A DNA stretch of 64,000 nucleotides from Craspedostauros australis (lineage: Eukaryota; Bacillariophyta; Bacillariophyceae; Mastogloiales; Achnanthaceae): contig JAMXDE010000046.1 in NCBI GenBank assembly GCA_026770025.1, forward strand, positions 490,953 to 554,952, given 5' to 3'. The translations under genes were made by a program, and so were the position numbers. The notes beneath the pieces were generated by a model. The model searched no databases. It was not told the origin of the DNA and saw only the letters and a program-made list of their open reading frames with translations. Positions 11,132 to 21,639 of the stretch are shown piece by piece (position 1 is the stretch's first letter; the number at the start of each line of letters is the position of its first letter).

Positions 11132-11443
11132 TCTTGTTACGGAGACGCTATCAGAGTACCTGGCTTCTCCTTTTTCGGAGACTGCTTTCTGGTTCCATCA
11201 GACAGAGGAACCAATGTGAGTATTCAAAATCGTGACGGTGATACACCATTCCATGTGGTGAGTAGGAATGCTGAGAAGGGGGTGGTGGTGATGCTGCTCA
11301 ACAGTAGGAACGTGACGATCGATTTGGATATCAAGAACAACGCTGGCGAAACTGCGCTGGACGTTGTGAAACAGAGGGGGCTGGGAGACATTGTGCAGTT
11401 GTTGGATGGAGGACATGAGAAGGAGCGCATCAAGATGAAGTGA
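11132..11443 (+). pseudogene. 3' fragment of an ankyrin-repeat gene
   Basis: The frame ending at the TGA of 11441-11443 encodes VSIQNRDGDTPFHVVSRNA and then IDLDIKNNAGETALDV. It aligns without gaps to the last two ankyrin repeats and basic tail of the gene at 59668-62034. Weaker similarity reaches back to about 11150, almost to the edge of the foldback element. No upstream repeats exist on either side of the insertion, so only the tail remains. Divergence from the intact paralogue is moderate, so this is not a recent copy. Confidence 0.7.
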
Positions 11444-12557
11444 CGTGCGTGATATTGTGTCCAGATGTCAGCACAGTGATACCGGCGTGTGCAGTGGTGA
11501 GATCGTGGGCTCTGGCTTGGAGGTAATTGTAATCGTTAGTTGTCGATTAGTTGGTTGTAGAGTTGATTGAACCCGCGAATTATGAGCTGATGATGAGGTG
11601 TTATTCTGTCAGATTGCAAGTTGCAGGGTCAGCAGCATCTCCCGTGACATCCGTCGTGATCATCATCCTCATTCGACTTGGATCATCGCAATACACTGTG
11701 TTGTACTTCATTCGGTGTTGGGTTGCGATGGCGCTCCGAGGTCGTGCTCGGTTGGTCGATAGTTATCCAGATCTGCGATCGATTCAGATTGCTCGCCGTG
11801 TTTGGTTCCAACACGACACACAAGAAACATTGTTGAAAATATGGCGCGCAGCGTTCCCAGGCTCGTGACTGATTTGATTCCGGAGCAAAATTCATTCACG
11901 ACAAGGTTTGAGCACTTTCATGGTCACGGGGTATGCGGGTCATTGGAATATTCCCACAGCGCGCCATTTTTGTTCTTGTTTGGTCGTGTCCAAATGAGTC
12001 CCTAGCTTCCACGACCGAAGTGTGTGATCCATTCAAATGAGTCGATAAAAGTATCCACAAAGATCCGTCACAACCACCAAACCGCGTCTCCAACTCCTCT
12101 CTCTTGTGCACATCTCATCCGAGCAACATCATTGAACCACTGGATGAAGCAGGTCCGAAGGCATCCATCAAACTGAAGTATTATGCGCTATCAATACAGC
12201 AAGCGAGGCAGCATCCAGCTTCGAACCAAAGGGTGCAACGATGGAGTGGAGTTGAGTTGAGTGCTCCTTCGTGTTCGTAGAATTGGCCAAACCGGAATGG
12301 TGTCAAGCCAGGATCTCTGCTGTCCCCATGAGCGCGGTGGACGCCTCGACCATTATCATTCGCACGCTCATGGTATTCTATTGTTTGGTAATCTATTGTA
12401 GGGTATTCTATTGTATGATATGTTTGTGTATGGTGAAAATTGTGTGCGTCTGTATGCAGACGGGCAGTGTGATGCTGTGGTATTCATGGTTGCGTACTCG
12501 TTCGGCGATTGACTGCAGCTGCATCTGCGACTTCAAGTCTAAGCGCAGGCACGCAAA
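11444..12557. other. intergenic, including left copy of a segmental duplication
   Basis: No gene seen. Bases from about 11959 onward match 63351-64000. The stretch includes the phrase TTCTTGTTTGGTCGTGTCCA, also present at about 50430, and a TATTCTATTG-rich patch at about 12375-12425. Confidence 0.6.
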
Positions 12558-12596
12558 CTACTGAACCATCATGGCTGGCAGCACCTTGTGCAGAAC
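11959..12596. repeat. segmental duplication, copy 1
   Basis: Nearly identical to 63351-64000, with scattered substitutions and one 12-bp difference (an extra AAGCGAGGCAGC-type unit in the second copy). It spans the intergenic DNA and the last codons of the lipase-like gene. Confidence 0.9.
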
Positions 12597-13873
12597 AGGG
12601 CTGAACCATTGCTGGACGATGTCCTTCGATCCGTACCATCTTGATTCCGAGGCTTCAGATGTGGGAGATGTGTGTTGATCGTGCTCATGTTGATGTCGAT
12701 GTTGGTTCTGCAGCATGGAGGTGTGGTACACGTTGTCCAAGGTGATCTGGAGATTGGAACCCTCCAGATGCGCAAGCGGCACAGGGACGATGCCATCACC
12801 GTCCTGGTGTCCTTGACCAGACAGCAACTTGTACGATTGGTACGCAAGCATGTGATCAGCATCTGGCTGTGAGGTCATGGTGTTTGGAGAAGGGATGTGC
12901 GCTTGCTGCTGCTCGACGTTCAATGCGGATCCGGCAGCAGACACGTAGAAGAGACGGTCGTTGAAGAAGGCGCCTGGGAAGGTGTCGTGAACGATGCGGA
13001 GTGCACCGCCGGTGATATCAACGGATCCCTTGGGGCATGGGATATGGGGAGACCCGAGCGTGACGATTCCCAGAATGCTGTCGATGTCAATCTGCAGATC
13101 CTTGCTGTTGGTTTCATCCATTCCGTATCCGACAGCGGCTCTGTTGATTGGACGGAGGCGAATGATAAATGATGAAAGATGCATGTGATGATGCATGGGG
13201 GGAGAACGCGGGTGTTGATAGTGTGAGTGAAATGGATGGAGTAGAGCAGAGTGGATGGTTGAAGCATGCACAGGAGCAGTTGCACAGGAGCAAAGCGGCA
13301 CCAAACTCACCTTGCGAGCCAGCCACCAGCGGAGTGTCCCACCAGGATGATCTTGGCGGTCGTGCCTTCCTCCTTGGCGACATCCTGGATTCTCTTGACC
13401 TCTTTCGCCACCTTCTGAAGGTACCATCGGTACGCCCACTTGGTTGCTGGTGCCTTGAAGGTCATGAAGTCGAGATCGCACATGCCAAATGCGATGGTCT
13501 GTGCCCAATCATGTCGCTGGAGTGGCAGGACGTGGATGTGATCCATTGCGTTGGTCATGTCGTCGTTGTTGTTGCTGTTGTCGTTGCCCCACCATCCAGC
13601 GTCGATGGCTTGCTGTGCGATGTTGGGAACCAGGTCATCGACGTAGTCGCTGGCTGCGGTTGCGAAGCCTGGGAGAACGAGGACGTGTGTTTGCTGTGGA
13701 TTGATGTGAGTTGCCGTGGCGGCTGGTGGCGGTCCTTGTCGTGTGTGTGTGATTGATGTTGTTGACGCCGATGGTGTGTTGTGTGTCACCCACGCTTGGC
13801 AGTTTGTGATTGAGTTGCACAGACACAGCAGCGTGAGTGCGATGAGTGCCGTCGTGTTGTTGTATGCTGTCAT
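12558..13873 (-). CDS. secreted or plastid alpha/beta-hydrolase (lipase-like)
   Basis: Two exons, 13873-13311 and 13140-12558, spliced at CAAG|GTGAG and AACAG|AGCC, give 381 aa. An N-terminal signal peptide ends near TNCQAWVTH. The core shows HVLVLPGFATAASDY (oxyanion strand), the nucleophile elbow GHSAGGW, DGDGIVPVPLAHL with the likely catalytic Asp, and YHTSML with a possible catalytic His. This is the Ser-Asp-His layout of esterases and lipases; it loosely resembles plant PGAP1-like chloroplast hydrolases. The intron falls two residues after the GHSAGGW elbow. The C-terminus is His/Gln-rich. The last codons lie in a segmental duplication whose other copy is at the right edge of the window. 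Substrate unknown. Confidence 0.75.
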
Positions 13874-14705
13874 TGCGGTTGCTGTTATTATTGTTGTTGC
13901 TGTTGTTGTTGTTGCTGTTTGTTGCTGTTTGTTGTTGTTGTTGTTGTTGCGGTTTGTGGAGTGGATGGGTTTGTATTTTGTGAGAGGAAGGTCAAGGCGC
14001 TTTGTTTTGCTTTGTTTCTCACAGACGCCACAGAGAGGACGAAGAAGGTGCCAGCTTGCCGATTCAGGAGCGGCAACCTCTGCAATCTGTCATACAGGTT
14101 CTAGTCATGGCGGAATACATGCGAGTGCAGAGAACACAACTCCTGGAGCAGTCTCAGCCACACTTCCATCCCCAAGCATTGGTCTTGTTCGGCACACAGG
14201 AAATACAGGTGGGTCCACAAGCAGCGAGCACCCGCAAAGCACACGAAGTTGTGGTGTTGTGTGGTGAAAGTGAGCCTTGGTGCAAACGTGTGGAAACAGG
14301 AACACCGGTTTGTCATGAATTCGTTGCCACGTCTATCCTTGATGGCCAATCAGAAGCCTCTATAGAGGCTTCCGTCAACACGGCTTCAATGATCTCGCAC
14401 CCAACCACGAACAACACGTTACGAAAGACAACATCCCTTCTCCCCTCCCCACACAACAACAACCCGAGATGCACAGTTGGGCGTGCTGGTTTCGAATGAC
14501 TTATCCTGCTCATTCCAACTGTTAATTGGTTCTCGGAGAAAGGCCCATAAATCCGCAAATATCATCATCATTGCGCTACAAGTACTCAAGAGAACAATAA
14601 CAAGAACAACAACGGGCCCGTCACGACTCAACCAGTTCACATTTTCACCAAACAAGACGGAGCAAACTGGTTGCAGAGCAACTGCAGAGAGGAGGATGGA
14701 TCGCC
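13874..14705. other. intergenic, GTT-rich microsatellite at about 13876-13955
   Basis: A long imperfect GTT/GCT run lies just upstream of the hydrolase start, probably in its promoter or 5' UTR. I see no gene in the rest of this stretch. Confidence 0.5.
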
Positions 14706-14710
14706 TGCAT

Positions 14711-14864
14711 GGTATGCATGGTATGCATGGTATGCACGGTATGCACGGTATGCACGGTATGCACGGTATGCATAGTATGCACGGTATGCATGGTATGCAC
14801 GGTATGCATGGTATGCACGGTATGCATGGTATGCACGGTATGCATGGTATGCACGGTATGCATG
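14711..14864. repeat. 9-bp minisatellite, about 17 copies
   Basis: The unit is GGTATGCAY. After a first block of CAC units, CAT and CAC units alternate strictly for much of the array. The + frame reads as Met-His-Gly repeats inside a longer open frame (14477-15097), and the - frame as Cys-Ile-Pro repeats. I think neither frame is a real gene, because flanking codons look random. Confidence 0.9.
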
Positions 14865-15933
14865 GCGAAGATGACGTTGGTTCGTATGATTGGATCTGTA
14901 TCACCATGATGATGACGACGATAGTGAGCACGCGAGATGTTGCATTGTCGCCAGTCTATCACTGTGTGCGGGTCTCTGTTCTCGCTTTTGCGGTTGCGGA
15001 TGCTGCCGCAGTCGCCCGCCACAACTGTACGCCATACTCGGACTCAAATAGCGAGGCACACAGAGTAGCTGGTCTTCAAGTGTCCCACGATTGGTGACGG
15101 TGCTCAAGTTGATGTTCCCTGTCAATGTTGCATCATCACGAAAGCTGCTGGACTACTGGGTTGCATGTACATGCTTCGACCATGTGTAGGTCGTCTGTGT
15201 GGATGATGAGACGTGCGCATCTGTCGGAGTATGAATACCTGTTGAGAGAGAAGAGGAGGAAGGATGGCACGATCAGGAGGATGTCCATGGTTCGGACTTA
15301 CAGCGCGCGAGTATCCCTAATGATTTTGGCCTGGTACTGGCCTACGTAGCTTGCGTCCCGACGCAAATTGGAGGTGCAGTTTGCGTCCCCACTCTGCCGT
15401 TGCTTGGACCAAAGTATGTGGTATGTGGTATGTGATTTGATTTGGGATTGGGATCACCACACAAGACCAACCTCTCCCCACTCACCGGTGTTGTTGCATC
15501 ATTGCTCTTGCCTTGTTCGGGCCTGGTTGAATGTTTGTGTGTGGACAGCGAAATGTTCGCCGCTGGCATGAACTGATGGATGACGTGTTTCGGCAACCAA
15601 CCAGGTCGCTTCTCCACATTTCGGGATTGGTAATTGAGTTTCGTGGGGAGAACGGAGACGATAAGTGGGGACTGATCAAACTGGTGACGTTGCTGTGAAT
15701 GGCGATTCTGCATGGAGTATCATGACTCCAACACCCACGTGTTGTTCTTCTCCCTCTGTACAGTCTTCTCCATTGTGGTTGTGTTTGTGGATGTGTGCAA
15801 CTGTGCGTTGGTGTGGATTCTTCCGATGTCCATCCTCTCCTCACAAAATCAAAAGCGACACAAACACAACAGCCACAACATCCACAACAACAACAAAAAC
15901 AACAGCAATACACACAACACACACAATACAATC
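14865..15933. other. intergenic, 5' flank of DUF2358-like gene
   Basis: I find no supportable gene here. The final 100 bases are CAACA-rich, as in other 5' UTRs in this window. Confidence 0.45.
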
Positions 15934-16821
15934 ATGATCATGAACAACAACAGCAAGCCAACCACATCCAGCATCAAGCTCTCCCTTTTCCTTGGACTCC
16001 TCGTCCTCGCAGCACCATACGCCAACAACCAAGCACAGGCATTCACCACAAGACAACCAACATCAACCAACACCCAGCTCTTCGCCACCATGTTCGAGCC
16101 CGAGCAACCATCGGCATCCCGTTTCGCATTCCTCCAGAACGCCAGACAAGCCATCGCATCCAACGTGCCACAACAATCATTCCAGGATGCAGCCACACCT
16201 GCCGATCCTCTCTGGAGCGCCACCGCCAACGCTGACGCCACACCATCCCTGCCATCAACGTCGACATCCCGACGTGCATGGATGCATTCCATGGCCGCCT
16301 TGGCCGTCGCCGCCACATGCACAACGGAACAGAAGCAGCTCAACCTGTCAGACGAGCAACTGGCACAGATCATCATCAGCGACATCGTCAACAAGAAGTC
16401 GCTCGTCACCGCCGATGTCACCAAATCCATCTACGACGAGCAGGCCACCTTCAAGGACGGATCCGACCTCGACGGCAAGTACTACCGCGAGCAATGGGTC
16501 CGCGGCTGCCGCATGCTCTTTGACGCAGCTGAATGCGAGTCGCGACTCATCGAGGACACCCTTTCGGTGACCAAGCACGCCGTGACCTTCCGCTTCGAGG
16601 AGGACTTGACATTCCGTGGTCCATTCTCGCCCAAGTGCTTCCTGAGCGGAACCGTCGTCATGAAGCGCTGCCCAGTGTCCGGACTGATCAAGTCATACGA
16701 GGAGATCTGGGACAAGGATGTGTCAAGCATCGTGAAGTCTGCGAAGCTTCAGGGTGGCAACCGCATGACCGACCTCTTCATGGCTCGTCTTCAGTCTTCG
16801 GATGACAGCGTCATGGCATAA
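15934..16821 (+). CDS. thylakoid-lumen DUF2358-like protein
   Basis: Single exon of 295 aa. The start is the first ATG of ATCATGATCATGAAC. Three targeting parts are visible in order. The signal peptide ends QAQAF (Phe near residue 37). A Ser/Thr-rich transit region follows. A twin-arginine lumenal signal reads SRRAWMHSMAALAVAA at residues about 112-127. The mature domain begins near LSDEQLAQIIISDIV and contains SIYDEQATFKDGSDLDG and FRGPFSPKCFLSGT, like DUF2358/SnoaL-type plastid proteins of unknown function. The twin Arg suggests Tat export to the lumen. Domain call is from memory. Confidence 0.7.
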   Translation: MIMNNNSKPTTSSIKLSLFLGLLVLAAPYANNQAQAFTTRQPTSTNTQLFATMFEPEQPSASRFAFLQNARQAIASNVPQQSFQDAATPADPLWSATANADATPSLPSTSTSRRAWMHSMAALAVAATCTTEQKQLNLSDEQLAQIIISDIVNKKSLVTADVTKSIYDEQATFKDGSDLDGKYYREQWVRGCRMLFDAAECESRLIEDTLSVTKHAVTFRFEEDLTFRGPFSPKCFLSGTVVMKRCPVSGLIKSYEEIWDKDVSSIVKSAKLQGGNRMTDLFMARLQSSDDSVMA

Positions 16822-17174
16822 ACAAATGCGCTACAACACCACGAGGCTTGCTGTGAATCCTCGCGCATCCTCGTGCACATTTTCGCACATCTCCACACAC
16901 ACACACACAATTTTTCACGCAAGGAAGTGAATCTCATCACGACCGAGCATCAACACCAATACAGCAACCATACAGCACCCCATACACCATAGAACATAGA
17001 ATACAATAGAATACATGCAATAGAATACAACAAAGAATTCAATACACAATCGACCACTCTACAAACATCATCTTGTACTCGCAGAGCATTGAGCAGTCTA
17101 CTCTCTGGTTTGATGTCAAATCCACAGCGACAAGAAGCGACAACCATCACCAACTCATCCCCAACCAAGTTACC
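16822..17174. other. intergenic, upstream of silicon transporter
   Basis: CA-rich, with the phrase ATAGAATACAATAGAATACA near 16995, the reverse of the TATTCTATTG patch at 12375-12425. No gene seen. Confidence 0.5.
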
Positions 17175-18823
17175 ATGGATCCGCTTCAGCTCATCAAGTC
17201 GGTGTGTACTCCACCGGACTCCTCATCTTCTCGATCACCATCGTCTGTGGACTCATCTTCAATGAGCAGACCAAGGTCTCATCCGAGGTCCACCCAGTGG
17301 TCGCCGTCGTCATCATAATCGCCGCCCTCGTCTGGCTCAACATGGTGGAGGGAGGACAGGGGTCCCTCGTCAGTCTCCCACCAGTCGACCGCGACCTCTA
17401 CGTCGAATCCCACCCAACCGCCCACCAGTGCACCTCCCTCGCCCACAAGGGTGACAACCTCGACCGCCACCTCATGGGACGTCAGTTCATGGTCCTCCTC
17501 ATGGTCTTCACCATCAACCAGTGCGGTGCCCCGCTCGCCGATGCCGAAGTCTTCGGACTCCCAGACATCATCATCCAGATCTTCCTCGGATCCGGAGCCG
17601 CCATGATCCTCATGACTGCCCAAGCCGGACAGCTCAACTCCCAAGTCAATGCCTCCCTCTGCATGCTTGACTACATCATCAACTTCTTCGCCGTCTTCAC
17701 CCTCTATGTTGCCCTTGCCATCGACTTCTCTAGACTTCTGCATTCGTGCTACCTCGTCCAGATGTTCTTCGTCTGAGCCTCCGGCAAGGAAATCGAGCCG
17801 AAGGAACCACCACGTGACGGTGCCCAGAACCTCTTCTACTGGGGCTGCATCCTCATCTCCCTCGCCATCCTGTGCTACGCCATGGTCGTCACCCTGATTG
17901 CTCTCTTCGATGGAAAGACCACCATGTGGGCCGGAGTACCAAACGGAGTCGCCGTCATCCTCTTCTTCCTCTTCATGTCCATCGTCGGTATGCTCGAGGG
18001 TATGCAGATCGCCTTCTTCGCCGTCGCCAAGCTTCCAAAGGAGGACCGTGGAGACCACCCAATGGCCCGCAAGACCTGCGAGCTCCTCTTCCGCGGTGAC
18101 GGACGCAACCTTCCAGGATTCATGATCGGGCATCAGATCTGCGTCATCATGTGCTTCTTCATCATCGCCCGTGTCACCACCCTCGATGTCGAGGTCGGAA
18201 CTGGCGAGAACATCTTCAGAGTCTCCGACAGCACCCAGGAATTCTTCAACACCAGACTTCTCGGAGCCCTCATCACCACCATCATCGCCTCCATCACATG
18301 GCAGCTGGTCGCATCCGTCTTCCCCATCGCCTTCCTCTCCAACCCAATCGTCTACATCTTCCTCCAGTTCTGTCTGTTGTTGGAAGCCACCGGCATCTGC
18401 TCCGGAGCCTGGGTCCTTGCCTCCGTCCACAAGGCCGTCTCTGGCTTCCAGCTGGATGAGGTGTACATCGGCATCCCAGAGGAGCGCGCCGCCAGCATGA
18501 AGACAGACCACAAGAGCAACCGCAACCTGCACCTTGGAACCAATGTGCTTGTCGGCGAGGCCGGTTCAACCGCCGTCCCACGCGAGTACCCCGAACTCCA
18601 GAAGGCTCACGCTGCACAGAATGAGCCGTACTCCGTCCGCCGCGAGCGCATCCTGTCGAACATCAAGGGACTCCGCGAGGAGATCAACGCCTGCAGCAAC
18701 GAGGATGCCGCCGTCTTCGAGTCTGCCCTTCGCATGGAGACTGCTGCCATGAACAAGCTGAACCAGGAGGAGGGGAACGACAGTGCCGCCGAGAGTGACG
18801 AGGAGATGGGTGTGCAGAGGTAA
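17175..18823 (+). pseudogene. SIT: silicon transporter (SIT) with frameshift and in-frame TGA
   Basis: SITs are sodium-coupled ten-span carriers that bring silicic acid into diatoms. The locus has the full expected length (about 549 codons) and the paired family motifs: EGGQ (about 17348), MGRQF (17474), the CMLD motif (in ASLCMLDYI), EGMQ (about 17996) and a second GxQ as GHQ (about 18128). The C-terminus is a charged coiled coil ending at TAA. Two lesions break it. After ATG GAT CCG CTT CAG CTC ATC AAG TCG the frame must shift near 17202 to reach VYSTGLLIFS. An in-frame TGA lies at 17774-17776 in QMFFV-stop-ASGKEIE. The frames on both sides are otherwise clean. It may be a young pseudogene, contain sequence errors, or be recoded. 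Confidence 0.9.
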
Positions 18824-19260
18824 GCACGTTGACACTTGGTGCATTGAGGTGCAACTACATCGCGCCGTACCAATCCATCAACACACCCTCACATCCACAC
18901 ATACATCACGCCGTCATCGGTATCTTTGAGATTCATCGCGAATCTCAGACCACGGCGCCGCTTGTTTCCAAGAGAGGAAAAGCGCAATCGCATGCCATAC
19001 ACGGAATCCGCCACAACACATCGCAACACAGTACAATGCATGGGTTAGACAGAGGTGCCATGAACTTGCAACACGAAGTGACGTTGAGCACACAAAAGCA
19101 TACCATCTTCTCATAGTGCAATATGTGTTGTTCACTGAACATTAATAGTAACACGACTGATTTACATCAGCGATGGATGTGAAGCACTTGACAGCTGCGA
19201 AGCGAGATTCCATTGACGGGTGGGTGGTTGGTTCTTGTCCAATTTGAATCCATGCTCTCT
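18824..19260. other. intergenic between converging SIT and ankyrin genes
   Basis: No gene seen. Both flanking genes end here. Confidence 0.5.
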
Positions 19261-21435
19261 TCAAGCAAGAGTGGTCACGTAGTCGACAACATCAGTGTGG
19301 CCCCATTTTTCCGCAATGTCCAGCGCAGTGTCGCCATCGATATTCTTGATGCTGATGTCTGCGTTGCACGATTCCACCAAGTACTTGACGACCTCCAATC
19401 TACCATTCCAACTTGCCCGCCAAAGTGGTGTACTGCCATTCTTGTTTTGAATGTCGATTTCTGCGTTGCCTTGTTCAACTAAATACTTCACGACCTCCAA
19501 GTTGCCATGAATGCTCGCAAGGTGCAGTGGAGTGCTGCCATACTTGCTGGTTTTGATGTTGATATCGACCTTGCCTTGTTCAACCAACGACTTCACAACA
19601 TCGAGATGACCATCAGCACTGGCGCGATGGAGGATGGTGGAGCCATCCTCGTCTTTCACGTTCAAATCGACATTGGGTGTTCCGATGAGATACTTGACAA
19701 TGTCGACGTGATTGTTATGATATGCCTTGAAGATTGGAGTCTCGTGTTTGTCGTTCTCAGCGTTGATATTGGCCTTGCCGGATTCAACCAGCCACTTCAC
19801 AACATCGAGATGGCCATTGCCACTTGCGAGATGGAGCACGGTGTTGCCATCCTCGTGTCGGGAGTTGGGATGCATGCTTGGTGTTCCGATGAGATACTCG
19901 ACAACGTCGAAGTGGCTGTTGCGATATGCCTTGTAGAGTGGAGTCTCGCACTCATGATTCTCAGCGTTGATGTTGGCTTCGCCTTGTTCAACCAGCCACT
20001 TCACAACATCCAGATACCCATTCTGACATGCGAGATGAAGCACGGTGTTGCCATCCTCGTGTCGGAAGTTGGGATATATGCTTGGTGTTCCGATGAGGTA
20101 CTTGACAATGTCGAAGTGACTGTGACAATATCCCACATAGAGCGGAGTCTCGCACTCATGATTCTCAGCATTGATGTTGGCTTCGCCTGATTCCAGCAAA
20201 TGCTTCACAACATCGAGATGCCCATGCGCGGCTGCAAGATGGAGTGCAGTATTGCCAGCCTTGTTCTCGGCGCTGACTTTGATGATCGCTTTGCCTGAGT
20301 CCACCAAAGGCTTCACCACATCCAGACGACCTTCAGCACTTGCGCAGTGAAGGGCAGTGTTGCCGTCGTTATTCTTGGCGTTGCCATCCACCTTCAGATC
20401 GTCTGACTGTATCAAGTACTCCACCACATCCAAATGACCTCCAGCACTTTCGCAGTGAAGCAACGTGTCGCCATTCTCGTCTTTGGCATTGATGTCCACC
20501 TGACCTGACTCCACCAACCATCTCACAACATCCAGATGACCTTTGGAATATGCAGACTGAAGAGCCGTGCCGCCAGCTTCATTCTCAACATGAACATCTG
20601 CCTTGCACGACTTCACCAGATACTCTGCAACATCCATATGCCCATTTCTGTAAGCAACATGAAGCGCGGTATCGCCGTCATTGTTCTGGACGTCGATGGC
20701 CACAGTACGAGCCTCCATCACATACTTCAAGATATCAAGATGACCCTTCAGACACGCATTGTGGATCGCAGTATTGCCAAATTCATCTTGAACATTGATT
20801 TCCACTCCACATGATCCAACGAGGTACTCCACAACATCCAAGCGTCCATGAAGACATGCGGCATGGAGGGCATTCTCACCCTTCTCATCTTGCACGAGAG
20901 CGCTTGCAGAATATGACTCGATCAGAGTCTTCACGATGGCCACATGACCCTCGGTACATGCGTCGTGGAGTGCTACCTTGCCGAAGTTGTCCTGGAGGTT
21001 AACATCTGCAGCATGCGACCCGGCCAGGTATTCCACGACATCAAGGTTGCCCTGTGCGCATGCATAGTGTAGCGCAGTCTCTCCATCCATGGATTGGGCA
21101 TTGACGTCTGCTCCGCATGACTCCATCAACTGTTGGATCGTTTCAAGCTGGCCGTTGGAGCATGCGAGGTGGAGCGAAGTCTTGTCGCGGTCATCCTTGA
21201 TCGTGTCGATGAAGGTTTGTGGAAATGCTGTCTTCCATGCGGTGAGGATGTCCACATCTCCTTGTTCTGCGGCGCGCAGAAGATCCTGGTCGGTGACGGT
21301 CGGGTTGGATGCATCACCAGGGGTCGACTTGAGCGAAAGGAGAGATGACCATTTTGCGGTTTGTGTTGACGAAGCCCGGAGGTTGCGCAATGGTGAGGTG
21401 GACAGTATAGCGAGTCGTGGAAGGATGAAGACCAT
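19261..21435 (-). CDS. large ankyrin-repeat protein, possible mitochondrial leader
   Basis: Single exon. I choose the ATG at 21435 (724 aa) because it opens MVFILPRLAILSTSPLRNL, an Arg-rich, acid-free amphipathic stretch typical of mitochondrial presequences; an in-frame ATG at 21639 would add 68 basic residues. After about 60 residues come roughly 19-20 ankyrin repeats of about 34 aa, each with the G-x-TALH-A-x-x-G-H-L-D-V-V-x-x-L-V-E-S pattern, up to the C-terminus. Neighbouring repeats such as NINAENHECETPLYKAYRNS occur almost identically two or three times, showing recent internal duplication. Ankyrin arrays bind proteins; the partner is unknown. Confidence 0.8.
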   Translation of the reverse strand: MVFILPRLAILSTSPLRNLRASSTQTAKWSSLLSLKSTPGDASNPTVTDQDLLRAAEQGDVDILTAWKTAFPQTFIDTIKDDRDKTSLHLACSNGQLETIQQLMESCGADVNAQSMDGETALHYACAQGNLDVVEYLAGSHAADVNLQDNFGKVALHDACTEGHVAIVKTLIESYSASALVQDEKGENALHAACLHGRLDVVEYLVGSCGVEINVQDEFGNTAIHNACLKGHLDILKYVMEARTVAIDVQNNDGDTALHVAYRNGHMDVAEYLVKSCKADVHVENEAGGTALQSAYSKGHLDVVRWLVESGQVDINAKDENGDTLLHCESAGGHLDVVEYLIQSDDLKVDGNAKNNDGNTALHCASAEGRLDVVKPLVDSGKAIIKVSAENKAGNTALHLAAAHGHLDVVKHLLESGEANINAENHECETPLYVGYCHSHFDIVKYLIGTPSIYPNFRHEDGNTVLHLACQNGYLDVVKWLVEQGEANINAENHECETPLYKAYRNSHFDVVEYLIGTPSMHPNSRHEDGNTVLHLASGNGHLDVVKWLVESGKANINAENDKHETPIFKAYHNNHVDIVKYLIGTPNVDLNVKDEDGSTILHRASADGHLDVVKSLVEQGKVDINIKTSKYGSTPLHLASIHGNLEVVKYLVEQGNAEIDIQNKNGSTPLWRASWNGRLEVVKYLVESCNADISIKNIDGDTALDIAEKWGHTDVVDYVTTLA

Positions 21436-21639
21436 GATGGAGCTGGCGTGTTTCGAGATGGAACGGCTTGTTGCTGAGATCAGATCAATGCGACGGTTTT
21501 TTCGATGTGATTTGAATGATTGTTTGGCTGGTCGTAGTCGCTTGATCGCATCTCTGTTTGCCTTTATGAGGCTGGTGGTCTGTTTCATGGTCATTGCTGG
21601 TGGTATCCCGTGCTCCGTTTCACCCAGCGTGCATGGCAT

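Noticed and set aside
14477-15097. 206-aa protein with Met-His-Gly repeats
   Set aside because: The repeat is a minisatellite open in several frames on both strands, and flanking codons look random.
17279-18532. 417-aa acidic minus-strand frame across the silicon transporter
   Set aside because: It is the mirror of the SIT coding strand's codon bias; SIT motifs on the plus strand are decisive.
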